From positions 1 through 33,497 of the IMG/VR virus record IMGVR_UViG_3300037317_000129: 33,497 bases of DNA; one strand, given 5' to 3'. A program made the translations under genes and the position numbers. Within the stretch, counting starts at the first letter, position 1; every line of letters starts with the position of its first letter. This DNA is from a virus. A model generated the notes under the pieces. The model was not told where the DNA came from and did not search any database. It saw nothing but the letters and a program-made list of their open reading frames with translations. Of the stretch, positions 6,324-15,044 are shown piece by piece.

Positions 6324-7277
6324 ATGTCATCTATCACTACAACCAGCACTTTACCAGCTCCGGTGCAACAAAGTTTTTCTTATAAGCTTTTGTCAGTACC
6401 AGTGCCTAATTTTATCCATAAAATTCCTGCAATGCACAAGCAAATGCCTAGAAACGGTGGTACGACGCTAAGAATGCGGCGATACAACCCTCTTCCTACA
6501 GCGACTGTACCTCTTGGCAATAGTGGTGTTACACCTCCACCGGCGCAATTAACCGCTGTGGATATTGATGCAAAAATGGATTTTTATGGACTTTATGTTC
6601 GTTTAAACGAACAAGTAACTTTACAGAACCAAGACCCCGTCCTTAATGAAGCAGCAGCACGTTTAGGCGTCTCGCTTCGTCAAACTGAAGACGAACTAAC
6701 GCGAGATATGCTCGCTTCTACAGCTAGTTTTGTTAACGCCGTCGGTGGAGTTAACGGCGATAATCCAACCGAAATTACGCGCAGTGACGTGGACGATATC
6801 GTCCGTACGTTACTTGACGCTAACGCTTGGACCATCCTCGACAATATTGAAGGCGAAGACAAATTTGGTACCGCGCCAACCCGCGATGCTTATTTTGCAC
6901 TTTGCTCGACTGCATTAACAGGCGATTTGGATAACGTAGCCGGATTTATCCATAAAAATCAGTATCCATCACCAATGAATGCCTTGCGAAGTGAATGGGG
7001 GTCGATTGGAAACCTCAGATTCTTAGTGAGTTCCATTGGATCGAAAACCCTAAACGCTTCAGCAAACGGTCGCGATGTTTTCAATATTTTTTGCGTCGGC
7101 CTTGAAGCATATGCTTGCATAGAGCAAGACGGATATTCCGCACAGTTCATCTATAGAGCCCCAATCTATGATGGACCGCTAGCTCTTAACGCAAGTGTCG
7201 GCTACAAGTTTGCCGAAGTACCTCGTATCACCAATGATGCCTGGATCATCAATCTACGTGCAACGAGGAGGTTATAA
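6324..7277 (+). CDS. Major capsid protein, N4-gp56 family
   Basis: A 317-aa protein following the scaffold, with AAGGAT before the ATG. It carries the arrangement of N4-gp56-type coat proteins: an N-terminal GGTTLRMRRYNPLPTATVPL, then DIDAKMDFYGLYVRLNEQV, LRQTEDELTRDMLASTA, and a C-terminal segment with GRDVFNIFCVGLEAYACI, APIYDGPLALNASVGYKF and WIINLRATRRL. It should adopt the HK97 fold and form the shell. Length is in the normal range for the family (about 280-400 aa). Highest-confidence structural call besides terminase and portal. Confidence 0.88.
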   Translation: MSSITTTSTLPAPVQQSFSYKLLSVPVPNFIHKIPAMHKQMPRNGGTTLRMRRYNPLPTATVPLGNSGVTPPPAQLTAVDIDAKMDFYGLYVRLNEQVTLQNQDPVLNEAAARLGVSLRQTEDELTRDMLASTASFVNAVGGVNGDNPTEITRSDVDDIVRTLLDANAWTILDNIEGEDKFGTAPTRDAYFALCSTALTGDLDNVAGFIHKNQYPSPMNALRSEWGSIGNLRFLVSSIGSKTLNASANGRDVFNIFCVGLEAYACIEQDGYSAQFIYRAPIYDGPLALNASVGYKFAEVPRITNDAWIINLRATRRL

Positions 7278-7278
7278 T

Positions 7279-8253
7279 ATGCCATACGGAACAATTATAC
7301 AACAAGGAAGATTTACTTCCGACGGCAATGCAAAAGATCTTGAAATTCGCAGCGATGTGGATTGGATTGAAGTCATCAATGAAACGCAGTGGGCTACTAC
7401 TCAAACTCCCGGTCGCGGAGTTAAGTTTGAATGGCAGCGCGGTCTAGCTGACGGTCATGCTTTTGAATATACAAAAGCGGATGGCGCAGACACTCTGCAG
7501 GCAGAAAAAGTCACTTCAGGAGGCTTTACGTTAGTAGATTCATCTAACACTACTCCTGAAGCGCAGCAGACTGGAACTACAATTACTAAAGCAGCTCCTG
7601 CCGTTTGTACGGTAACCGGTCACGGATATTCAACGGGTGATGTCGTTCGCATATATAATTCTGATAATATGGATCAACTTAATGGTTTGGAATTCTCCAT
7701 AACCAGAACGGCTGCAAATACCTTTGAATTAACCAACCTCGATACGAATACGGCAAACTTTACTGCTTCAACAAGCTTTAATGTGCGTCGCATTCCTTTT
7801 CAACCAAAATATGCTCCGCGAAATCGTGTTATTACCGATATTTCGCAAGCGGCAAATGCAATTGTAACTTTTGCCGTCGAGCATAATTTCCAAGTCGGAG
7901 ATCTCCTTGTATTTAGAGGACTTGATGATTTTGGAATGACGGAATTGGAAGGACTTCGAGGCGAGGTTACCGCAACCGGCGCCGCTGACGCCAACGGTTT
8001 TACTAACACCGTGACGGTTGATATCGATACATCCGGGTTTACCGCTTTTGCTTGGCCAACTGCGGGAACAGCTCCTTTAACACACCCACAAGCAACACCC
8101 TTCGGTGATGAATCCAGTGTTCTAGTCGGCGCTACAGACAACGTTTCTTTTATAGGAATTCGTCTTGGTAGCGGTATTGACGGGCCTGCTGGGTCTACAA
8201 GTGATGTAATTTATTGGAGAGCCGGAAAGTCCGAAAATATAAGTAATACATAA
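7279..8253 (+). CDS. Virion protein with two FCCH-like beta modules
   Basis: The start is ATG 7279, one base past the capsid stop, with GAGGAGG overlapping the capsid gene's end; 324 aa. Residues about 105-165 (VCTVTGHGYSTGDVVRIYNS, QLNGLEFSITRTAANTFELT) and about 185-265 (VTFAVEHNFQVGDLLVFRGL...) are two copies of the HGxxxGDxVxI...QLNGxxFxV module resembling the ubiquitin-activating-enzyme E1 FCCH-like domain common in phage virion proteins. Position after the coat protein suggests head decoration or a surface protein. The exact role is unproven. Confidence 0.65.
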   Translation: MPYGTIIQQGRFTSDGNAKDLEIRSDVDWIEVINETQWATTQTPGRGVKFEWQRGLADGHAFEYTKADGADTLQAEKVTSGGFTLVDSSNTTPEAQQTGTTITKAAPAVCTVTGHGYSTGDVVRIYNSDNMDQLNGLEFSITRTAANTFELTNLDTNTANFTASTSFNVRRIPFQPKYAPRNRVITDISQAANAIVTFAVEHNFQVGDLLVFRGLDDFGMTELEGLRGEVTATGAADANGFTNTVTVDIDTSGFTAFAWPTAGTAPLTHPQATPFGDESSVLVGATDNVSFIGIRLGSGIDGPAGSTSDVIYWRAGKSENISNT

Positions 8254-8278
8254 AAAAAAGAGGGCCCCTAAGGCCCTC
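8252..8278 (-). terminator. GC hairpin with T tract on the antisense side
   Basis: GAGGGCC (8260-8266), loop CCTAA, GGCCCTC (8272-8278). Read on the - strand it is followed by T8 (8259-8252), a good intrinsic terminator. On the + strand no T tract follows, so it should not end the capsid transcript and instead may block antisense transcription or stabilise the mRNA. Confidence 0.6.
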
Positions 8279-8296
8279 ATCTATATAGGTAAAATT

Positions 8297-8665
8297 ATGC
8301 AAGAACAAAGTATAAAAACCGCTGATGAAAATCAACCGGTAACTGCAAAAAAACTTAAATATTTACGAGATAAACACCGTCAAAAAGTAAAAGGAATTTT
8401 TAAATTTCATGAGGTGCCCGGTGGGCAAGTTTCATTTTTCTTCCGCGAATTTAAACAAGATCCCATTGAACGCTATACTTTATGCGATGGCCAAGTTTAT
8501 GAAATTCCTCTAGGAGTAGCTAAGCATTTAAATAAAAACTGCTGGTACCCCGTGCATGCTCATAAACTTGATGAAAATGGAAACCCTGACGTTGTAGTTG
8601 GTGCAAAGGTAAAAAGGACCTCTTTTCAAAGCCTTGAATTTATGGATCCTGAGGATGTGGACTAA
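8297..8665 (+). CDS. Conserved phage virion-region protein, 122 aa
   Basis: It contains KVKGIFKFHEVPGGQVSFFF, DPIERYTLCDGQVYEIPLGV and AKHLNKNCWY, then a C-terminal RTSFQSLEFMDPEDVD. The DG-x-x-Y-x-I-P-x-x-V-A-x-H-L-N core is shared by a conserved phage family encoded between coat and tail-adaptor genes. Probably a head or neck structural protein; the role is inferred from gene order. It starts with ATG 8297 after AGGTAAAATT, and the stop overlaps the next ATG. Confidence 0.65.
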   Translation: MQEQSIKTADENQPVTAKKLKYLRDKHRQKVKGIFKFHEVPGGQVSFFFREFKQDPIERYTLCDGQVYEIPLGVAKHLNKNCWYPVHAHKLDENGNPDVVVGAKVKRTSFQSLEFMDPEDVD

Positions 8666-9033
8666 TGGCTACTTGTTATGCCAATACAGCGCCTACATAT
8701 CAGCCTGCTAGGCGTATTATAAGCGCCGTGACAAACGCCGAAGAGGCTGAGGTAACCACTACTACTGATCATGACTATATAGACGGCGAAATCATCCGAT
8801 TTTATGTGCCCGAAGGTTACGGCATGACGCAGCTTAATCAAAAGCTGGCTACCGTAACCGTAACCGCAACCAACAAATTTACGATTAATATTGATACTAC
8901 TAATTTTGATTCTTTTGGAGCGCCATCTTCTTTTCCCTTTAATGAACAATGCGCCCAAATTGTTCCCGTTGGAGAAATTAATGCAACATTTGCCGGAGCT
9001 ACTAAAAATGTATTACCCACGGGGGATCGATGA
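8665..9033 (+). CDS. Single FCCH-like domain virion protein
   Basis: A 122-aa protein (TAATG start). Residues 17-85 (RIISAVTNAEEAEVTTTTDH, IDGEIIRFYVPEGYGMTQLN, TNKFTINIDTTNFDSF) form one FCCH-like module like those in the protein encoded at 7279. It ends with VGEINATFAGATKNVLPTGD. Expected in the virion, perhaps a tail- or head-surface component. ATGA overlap with the next gene places it in the structural operon. Confidence 0.6.
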   Translation: MATCYANTAPTYQPARRIISAVTNAEEAEVTTTTDHDYIDGEIIRFYVPEGYGMTQLNQKLATVTVTATNKFTINIDTTNFDSFGAPSSFPFNEQCAQIVPVGEINATFAGATKNVLPTGDR

Positions 9034-9995
9034 GTGTACCCGCTCCAGCCGCTACATTAGAAAGAATTCAACGAAAAGTTCGTGATTTAACGGGATCGCC
9101 GTCGGAGTCACAACTCACCACTGATGATCTCAACGATTATATCAATACGTTTATTCTCTATGATTTTCCCGAGCATATTCGTTTGTTTACGCTTAGAGAA
9201 ACATTGGTTTTTTATACGGAACCTAATGTAGACGTTTACGATCAAACTAATACAGATTATGATCCCAACACAACGATTACCGTAACCAAACCGATTTACA
9301 TTGCGGGATATGATTCTTTTTATACGGAATCTAGGGAACAATTCTACCGCGTTTATCCCCAAGTTAATTTCGAGCAAATATTAGCTACGGGATCAGGAGT
9401 TGCTAACTATACAGGAACCGTTACGCAAACGCCTTTTTTGCAAAACAATGTAACCATCGGCGCGGTTGATTCCGCAGGTAACGCACTGCAAGTTAATGAT
9501 GATGGCGATGGCAATCTCATTGGCGACGTTGGCGTCGGAACAAATACGGTGAATTATACAACTGGTGCGGTTGATGTCACTTTTTCCGCGTCTATACCTA
9601 ATCCTAATGAAATAACTATTTTTACGGTGCCCTACGTTGCATCCCGGCCCGAAGCAATGCTTTTCTTTGACAATCAATTTATTCTGCGTCCTGTCCCCGA
9701 TAAAATCTATCGCGTAGAAGTCGAAATTTACCGCCAACCCAGTTATCTAATGAATACCAGCAGCGTACCCGAACTTAAGCAGTGGTGGCAATACATTGCT
9801 TATGGCGCAGCAAAAAAGGTGCTTGAGGATCGTCAAGACATGGAAAGTTTAAGCGCAATTATGCCGGGTTTTAAAGAGCAGGAACGGTTAGTGCTTCGTA
9901 GAACAATTGTTCAGCAAACAAACGAGCGTGTCGCAACGATATATACTGAGCAAACGGGTTTCCCTTTTGGATATAATGAAAATTGGAGATTTTAA
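9030..9995 (+). CDS. Probable head-tail adaptor/tail protein, 321 aa
   Basis: The N terminus (TLERIQRKVRDLTGSPSESQ, LTTDDLNDYINTFILYDFPE) is typical of an adaptor-like phage protein found just after the capsid block. The C terminus (ELKQWWQYIAYGAAKKVLED to NERVATIYTEQTGFPFGYNENWRF) is helical. Between them, residues about 140-205 hold a beta insertion (GDGNLIGDVGVGTNTVNYTT...) that resembles one in the 737-aa protein encoded at 10577. A connector or tail-tube role is inferred from position. Confidence 0.55.
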   Translation: MSVPAPAATLERIQRKVRDLTGSPSESQLTTDDLNDYINTFILYDFPEHIRLFTLRETLVFYTEPNVDVYDQTNTDYDPNTTITVTKPIYIAGYDSFYTESREQFYRVYPQVNFEQILATGSGVANYTGTVTQTPFLQNNVTIGAVDSAGNALQVNDDGDGNLIGDVGVGTNTVNYTTGAVDVTFSASIPNPNEITIFTVPYVASRPEAMLFFDNQFILRPVPDKIYRVEVEIYRQPSYLMNTSSVPELKQWWQYIAYGAAKKVLEDRQDMESLSAIMPGFKEQERLVLRRTIVQQTNERVATIYTEQTGFPFGYNENWRF

Positions 9996-10577
9996 ATGAC
10001 ATATCAACCAAATATTCCCGCATCTATCGATATTATTAGCGCTTCTCAATCCGATTTGCAAAATAACTTTACCGCTCTAAATACTCAATATGCTGTCGAT
10101 CACGTGACCTTTACTGCCGCATCAGATAATGGCAAGCACAAAAAAAGCACGTATATTGAACAAGGCGCCGATCCCACAACCGCCGCAAACGAAGGAGCTA
10201 TTTATAGCAAAGAAAGTTCGTTAACTTCTGATACCCAGTTGTTTTTTCGCAGAGAATCAAACGGTACCGCAATCGAAATGACAGGTCTTTTAGCGGCAAC
10301 CAACGGCTGGACAAGACTTCCGTCGGGCATTTTGCTTAAATGGGGTACTGATAGTAAAAGCGGCAATGCAACCGTGACTTTTCCAAACCCTGCTAACATT
10401 CCGGCGTTTAATAATATTTACCAAGTTTTATTAACCGTTGAAGACAGCTCTGGTACGCCAAATTCATTTGTCTATTTAAAATCTATAAGCACTACCTCCT
10501 TCGACGTCAATGCGGTTCAACGTACTGCAACTTCAAGTTCAACAGCTACATTTCGATATTTAGCCATAGGGGATTAA
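9996..10577 (+). CDS. Tail-fibre-like protein, 193 aa
   Basis: Starts right after the previous stop. The N-terminal part (DHVTFTAASDNGKHKKSTYI, NEGAIYSKES) and the C-terminal domain (LPSGILLKWGTDSKSGNATV, ending STATFRYLAIGD) match the common short-tail-fibre C terminus with L-P-S-G-x-x-x-K-W-G and F-R-Y-L-A-I-G. Likely a trimeric appendage tip or small receptor-facing protein. TAATG overlap with the following large tail gene. Confidence 0.65.
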   Translation: MTYQPNIPASIDIISASQSDLQNNFTALNTQYAVDHVTFTAASDNGKHKKSTYIEQGADPTTAANEGAIYSKESSLTSDTQLFFRRESNGTAIEMTGLLAATNGWTRLPSGILLKWGTDSKSGNATVTFPNPANIPAFNNIYQVLLTVEDSSGTPNSFVYLKSISTTSFDVNAVQRTATSSSTATFRYLAIGD

Positions 10578-12790
10578 TGCCGCATCAGCCTTTTCTTATT
10601 GCCCCTCAATCTACCGGTTTAGAAACCGATTTAGAGTCCTTTTTACTTCCCGAAGATGCTTACCCGCAGCTAGAAAATATGTATATTTATCGCGGAAGGT
10701 TAAAGCGGCGCCTAGGCTATGGCTTATTAGGTAGGCTGCAATTGGCGTTTACCAGCGAGTCTGTTGGAAACACGGGGGCTTCCCCATGGACGTTTAATAT
10801 TTTTACCGCTTCGGGGATTGGAGGCGCAGATGCCAATAAAACGGTAGTGCCGGGCAGCGTAGAAATTACGATTACGGGCCCTATTGTTTTTACCGACCAA
10901 GGCGATGGCACCCTTACTTCAACCACAGGCGGTAATTCTGGAACGATAAATTACTCAACGGGAAGCATAACATTAACACATACGGCCGGCACGGGTGTAG
11001 CAACAACAGCGAATTTTGCTTATAATCCAAATCGACCGGTCATGGGGCTTTGGAATTATGAATTATCCAATATCAACAGAGAACGTCTTATTGCTTTTGA
11101 CACTCGCTATAGTTATTTATATAGCAATGCTAATAGCCGTTTTGAAGTAATTCCTAATTCCGGAGCGCCGATTACGTGGTCAGGTTCTGACAGTCAATTT
11201 TTTTGGGCGGTAAACTATCGCTTAGCGAATCCTTATGATAATGGCCTTTGGGCGGTTAATTATAACGCTACTGACGGAATTCGATATTACAATGGCACAA
11301 CGTGGACAACTTTTAGCCCTACGATATCTACAGTAGGGCCACAAACGCTACAAACGGCGCGTATTTTAATTCCTTACAAAGGCAGACTTGTTGCGTTAAA
11401 CACTATCGAAAATGACGGAGCAGCTGATCGCACTTATGTAAACCGCGCGCGTTTTTCGCAAATCGGCGATCCTACCAATACATCGACTTCTTGGGATCAA
11501 GATACGCCGGGTAGAGGAGGGTTTGTCGATGCGCCAACCTCCGAGCAAATTCTCACCGCCTTTTTTTATTACGATACGTTAATGGTAGGATTTGAAAGGT
11601 CTCTTTGGCAACTACGGGCTACAGGGGACTTTATCCTTCCTTTTGTATGGCAGCGCGTCAGTGCGGAATTCGGTTCGGAGTCAACATTTAGCCAAGTCGG
11701 TTTTGATCAGGGCGTTTTGATGGTCGGTAACCGCGCAATTATTAACGCTACCAGCAACAGCGCTACAAGAATCGATCAAAAAATTCCTGATACGGTTTTT
11801 AATATTCACAACGAAGAAGACGGATATAGACGCGTTCATGGCATACGTGATTATCGCCAAGAACTTGTTTATTGGACTTTTCCCGAAGCACGAATTAATG
11901 GTAAATTTCCCAATCGTATATTGGTTTATAATTACCGCGAAAATTCATGGGCTACGTTTAAAGATTCATTCACATGTTTTGGCAATTATCAAACTTTTGA
12001 CGATCGGACTTGGGCTGATATGAATATGACTTGGGCCCAAGCTAACATTCCGTGGAATGACCCTTCTCTGCAATCAGCTTTTCCCAATGTATGCGCGGGC
12101 AATAGTCAGGGATTTGTATTTGAAATAGCGCGAAGTCAAATTGGTAATGACGATTCACGTTACATTTCTAATATCACCACCGCGGATCCGGCAGTTGTCA
12201 CTTCTCCAAATCATAACTTTGAAGGAGGAGAGTGGATAAAGATAACGAACGTTATTGGAATGTCGGAGATTAATACCCAAGAGATATTTCAAGTAGATCC
12301 GGCAAGCATTACTACTAATACGTTTAGTTTACTTTTTTATAATAACGGGATCGTAGAGGATTTTGAAACGACAAGCACGTATAGCGGTGGAGGACTAATT
12401 GAAGAGTTACCTAATTTTGAAGTATTGACCAAGCGTTTTACGCCTTTTATGTCGCAAGGAAGAGGTGTTAGTGTAGATCATGCCGATTATTTTTTAAACG
12501 CTACAAACAGCGGTGAATTTAGTCTTGAGGTTATACCTAACGAAAGAAACAGCGATGGACGTACATTAACGGTGCCAACATCATTGCAAACTACCGCAAA
12601 TCCACCAAGCACACGCGGTTTTCAACAAAAATATTGGCACCGAGTTTATATTAATTCCAACGCGCAATTACTGCAATTTCGATATTTTTTAACCAATGCG
12701 CAAATGCAAAATACAAATACTGTCTACTCAGATGTGGTAATTCATGCTTTAATTATTTACGCCAGGCCCTCTATTAGGATTATTGGATGA
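10577..12790 (+). CDS. Large tail hub protein (stabiliser or tubular type), 737 aa
   Basis: The N terminus (GLETDLESFLLPEDAYPQLE, YRGRLKRRLGYGLLGRLQ) is typical of large podovirus tail proteins that describe a repeated beta structure. Residues about 80-155 carry a beta insertion (GDGTLTSTTGGNSGTINYST) like that in the 9030 protein. The centre is rich in aromatic beta repeats (ERSLWQLRATG, VLMVGNRAIINATS, RILVYNYRENSWATFKDS). Residues about 530-600 contain an FCCH-like module (PNHNFEGGEWIKITNVIGMS). Probably the closure or hub of the short tail, comparable in place to P22 gp10 or T7 gp12; the exact equivalence is uncertain. Confidence 0.55.
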   Translation: MPHQPFLIAPQSTGLETDLESFLLPEDAYPQLENMYIYRGRLKRRLGYGLLGRLQLAFTSESVGNTGASPWTFNIFTASGIGGADANKTVVPGSVEITITGPIVFTDQGDGTLTSTTGGNSGTINYSTGSITLTHTAGTGVATTANFAYNPNRPVMGLWNYELSNINRERLIAFDTRYSYLYSNANSRFEVIPNSGAPITWSGSDSQFFWAVNYRLANPYDNGLWAVNYNATDGIRYYNGTTWTTFSPTISTVGPQTLQTARILIPYKGRLVALNTIENDGAADRTYVNRARFSQIGDPTNTSTSWDQDTPGRGGFVDAPTSEQILTAFFYYDTLMVGFERSLWQLRATGDFILPFVWQRVSAEFGSESTFSQVGFDQGVLMVGNRAIINATSNSATRIDQKIPDTVFNIHNEEDGYRRVHGIRDYRQELVYWTFPEARINGKFPNRILVYNYRENSWATFKDSFTCFGNYQTFDDRTWADMNMTWAQANIPWNDPSLQSAFPNVCAGNSQGFVFEIARSQIGNDDSRYISNITTADPAVVTSPNHNFEGGEWIKITNVIGMSEINTQEIFQVDPASITTNTFSLLFYNNGIVEDFETTSTYSGGGLIEELPNFEVLTKRFTPFMSQGRGVSVDHADYFLNATNSGEFSLEVIPNERNSDGRTLTVPTSLQTTANPPSTRGFQQKYWHRVYINSNAQLLQFRYFLTNAQMQNTNTVYSDVVIHALIIYARPSIRIIG

Positions 12791-13254
12791 GTTCGCAAAA
12801 TCAAAACCCTTATCTACCGACTAGTTTTAAATACGATGAAGAAACGCTTATACCAAGGCTTCAAGATAATTATTTCTCCATCGCTAGCGCAATTAACCGA
12901 CGAGAAGTTAGTTTATATACGACTGCAGAGCTTCGCAATGGCGTAGAATGGCAAATTGGCAATGAGCAGCACGGAGTGCTAAGAAAAGTTATTGATTTTG
13001 GAACGCTACCCAACGCTACCACTAAAAACGTCGCTCATAACATAACCACTAATACCAACACCTTTTTTACCAAGATTTACGGTGTTTCTAAAGATCCGTC
13101 TACTCCTCAATGGATACCGCTTCCTTTCGCATCCACAACTTCCGCAAATAACATTTCCCTTTTAGTAAATAACACCAACGTGGTTATTACGACGGGCGTT
13201 GATAGAACAGCATTTACAGAGACATACATTGTTCTTGAATATTGGCAGGCGTAA
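12787..13254 (+). CDS. Conserved tail/virion protein, 155 aa
   Basis: ATGA overlap with the large tail gene. It has the layout LIPRLQDNYFSIASAINRRE, YTTAELRNGVEWQIGNEQHG, RKVIDFGTLPN, NVAHNI and WIPLPFAS, seen in a conserved phage family: a helical N terminus of type Y-x-x-I-A-x-x-I-N-x-R followed by a beta domain with R-x-V-x-D-F-G and W-x-P-L-P. Probable tail or fibre-attachment component. Function not experimentally known to me. Confidence 0.6.
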   Translation: MSSQNQNPYLPTSFKYDEETLIPRLQDNYFSIASAINRREVSLYTTAELRNGVEWQIGNEQHGVLRKVIDFGTLPNATTKNVAHNITTNTNTFFTKIYGVSKDPSTPQWIPLPFASTTSANNISLLVNNTNVVITTGVDRTAFTETYIVLEYWQA

Positions 13255-13293
13255 AATTCAAATATTTGATATATAAGGGTTAAAGGAGTATTT

Positions 13294-13842
13294 ATGGCAG
13301 CAGCATTACCAATTTTACTTGGTGCCGCTTTAGGCGCCGGCACGTTAGGGGTTGGTGCAGCAAGAGGCAAAGAAGGGCTTTTTGGTAAGCCGGGAGAAAT
13401 TAGAGCACTCCCTACCACCACCACCGAACAAGGACAAGCGTTGGATCAACTGCTCGGGGGCGCTCAGCAGCAACTACCCGATGCCTTTGGCTTTTTATCA
13501 AATATTCTTGGCCAATCTCCTGAAGCGATGCAACAGTTTCAAGCGCCTGCTCTTAGACAGTTTCGCGAGCAAATCGTGCCCGATATCGCACAGCGTTTTG
13601 GTGAAGTAGGCGGTTTGCAAAGTTCGGGATTTCAACAAGCGCTAGGTCAAGGGGCAGAACGTTTAACGGAAAATCTAGCCGCTCAGCGAGCCGGTTTAGG
13701 CTTTCAAGGGCTGGGACAATTGCAAAATTTGCTTAAAATGGGATTAGAGCCAAGGTTTCAATATCAAACTATTCCTGAAAGCCCGGGTTTTGTACAAAAT
13801 GCTATTCAATCGCTGTTTGGCATGCTTGGGGGTGCACGATGA
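13294..13842 (+). CDS. Ejection (pilot) protein candidate, 182 aa
   Basis: Preceded by AAAGGAG. A glycine- and alanine-rich hydrophobic N terminus (LPILLGAALGAGTLGVGAAR) precedes a glutamine-rich helical body (GQALDQLLGGAQQQLPDAFG; EQIVPDIAQRFGEVGGLQSS). Three such helical, Gln-rich or Lys-rich proteins in a row at the end of a podovirus head-tail block parallel the P22 gp7/gp20/gp16 set that is ejected to form a DNA conduit. Assignment rests on order and composition. Confidence 0.6.
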   Translation: MAAALPILLGAALGAGTLGVGAARGKEGLFGKPGEIRALPTTTTEQGQALDQLLGGAQQQLPDAFGFLSNILGQSPEAMQQFQAPALRQFREQIVPDIAQRFGEVGGLQSSGFQQALGQGAERLTENLAAQRAGLGFQGLGQLQNLLKMGLEPRFQYQTIPESPGFVQNAIQSLFGMLGGAR

Positions 13843-15044
13843 CTTTACCGGCTTCGATACAATTACCTCGGCAGCAAGGAGTAGAGCAAGCACTTGGAAC
13901 AGGATTAGGTGCGGCTGCTGGTGGAACGCTTGCAAATTTGCTTGGTCAATATCAACAGCAAAAACAAATAAAAGCTTTATCACCAATATTAGAACAATAC
14001 GGACTTAATGAAGAACAAATTAATCAATTAAGCAAATCGGGTATTTCTCCAGATAAAATTACAAATGTTTTACAGCTTTTAGGAGAACAACAACAATTAC
14101 AACAGTTTTATCAACAAGACGATCAAACGCCAAATCAGCCTTATGATTTAACAGGTGATGAAACGCGTTTACCAGCTGATAATCGCTTTAGTGAGCAAGG
14201 TTTGCAGCAGACAAATACTATGCAAGATTATCAGCAAAATAAGCAAATTAAACCGGAGCCTTATGACGAAACTCTTCAGGAAGAAAATATTGAACAATCA
14301 CCTCGAACTTCTAAACCAATTTTAGCATCTAAACAAATTTTTAAACCGGTAAAAGCTAAAGATATTCCAGATTATCAACGTAATGTTATGCGCGCTAAAG
14401 AAATGGCTTTTAATCAAAATAAAGAATTTTTAAAAGAACTTAGAGAAAGCGGAAATGTTGCAAAAGAGAATTTGCCTTTAGTCGAAAGAGGATTAAATAT
14501 TGTAAAACGTAAAGGCGTCGGAGGTTTAAAAGGAACGCTTCAAGAACAAATAGGTAAATTTTTACCTTTTGCAAGAAGTCCTGATGTACGCGAGTTTCAA
14601 AGAATACAAAAAGCTTTAACTGTGGGTCAATTTAGAAAAAACTTTGGCGCGCGTCCTGCCGCTTCGGAGTTTTTTTACATTACTGATATTTTTGGAAGAC
14701 CGGGAGATAGAAAAGAAGCATTAGAAAGAAGTTTGTTACAAGAAAAATGGTTGCTGGAAATTGCAAAAAAGAAACAAGAAGTAACACAAAATATACTAAA
14801 TCAAACTAATGGCGAAGTACCTTTAAATTTAGATGAGTTAGTAAGTCAAAAAGTTCAACCTCTTTATGATAAATTTTTAAAAGATAGCGGTTATTACGAC
14901 TGGAAAAATCAAACCCTAAAAAAATATAAACCTCAATTACGAAAAAACGAAGTTTTAATGATTTATCCTGATGGCACTCCTAGCGCAGTTTCAAAAAATG
15001 AAGTGCGCGAGGCACAAAATCAAGGAGCTTTTCTTTTACAATGA
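13839..15044 (+). CDS. Ejection protein candidate, 401 aa
   Basis: ATGA overlap with the gene before. The N terminus is GTGLGAAAGGTLANLLGQYQ, a small hydrophobic helix; residues about 45-150 are strongly glutamine-rich. The middle and C-terminal half are charged and helical, with a final MIYPDGTPSAVSKNEVREAQ motif seen at the end of some phage internal proteins. Base composition drops to more A and T from here on compared with the tail genes, and codons are more A-ended. Second member of the ejection set. Confidence 0.55.
   Translation: MTLPASIQLPRQQGVEQALGTGLGAAAGGTLANLLGQYQQQKQIKALSPILEQYGLNEEQINQLSKSGISPDKITNVLQLLGEQQQLQQFYQQDDQTPNQPYDLTGDETRLPADNRFSEQGLQQTNTMQDYQQNKQIKPEPYDETLQEENIEQSPRTSKPILASKQIFKPVKAKDIPDYQRNVMRAKEMAFNQNKEFLKELRESGNVAKENLPLVERGLNIVKRKGVGGLKGTLQEQIGKFLPFARSPDVREFQRIQKALTVGQFRKNFGARPAASEFFYITDIFGRPGDRKEALERSLLQEKWLLEIAKKKQEVTQNILNQTNGEVPLNLDELVSQKVQPLYDKFLKDSGYYDWKNQTLKKYKPQLRKNEVLMIYPDGTPSAVSKNEVREAQNQGAFLLQ

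Noticed and set aside
6680-6862. Reverse frames opposite capsid, tail and fibre genes (for example 6680-6862, 7800-8141, 18079-18618)
   Set aside because: They mirror the codon structure of well-supported + strand genes and have no start signals.
7195-7278. Upstream extension of the 324-aa virion gene
   Set aside because: It lies inside the capsid gene and lacks a ribosome site; ATG 7279 has GAGGAGG.
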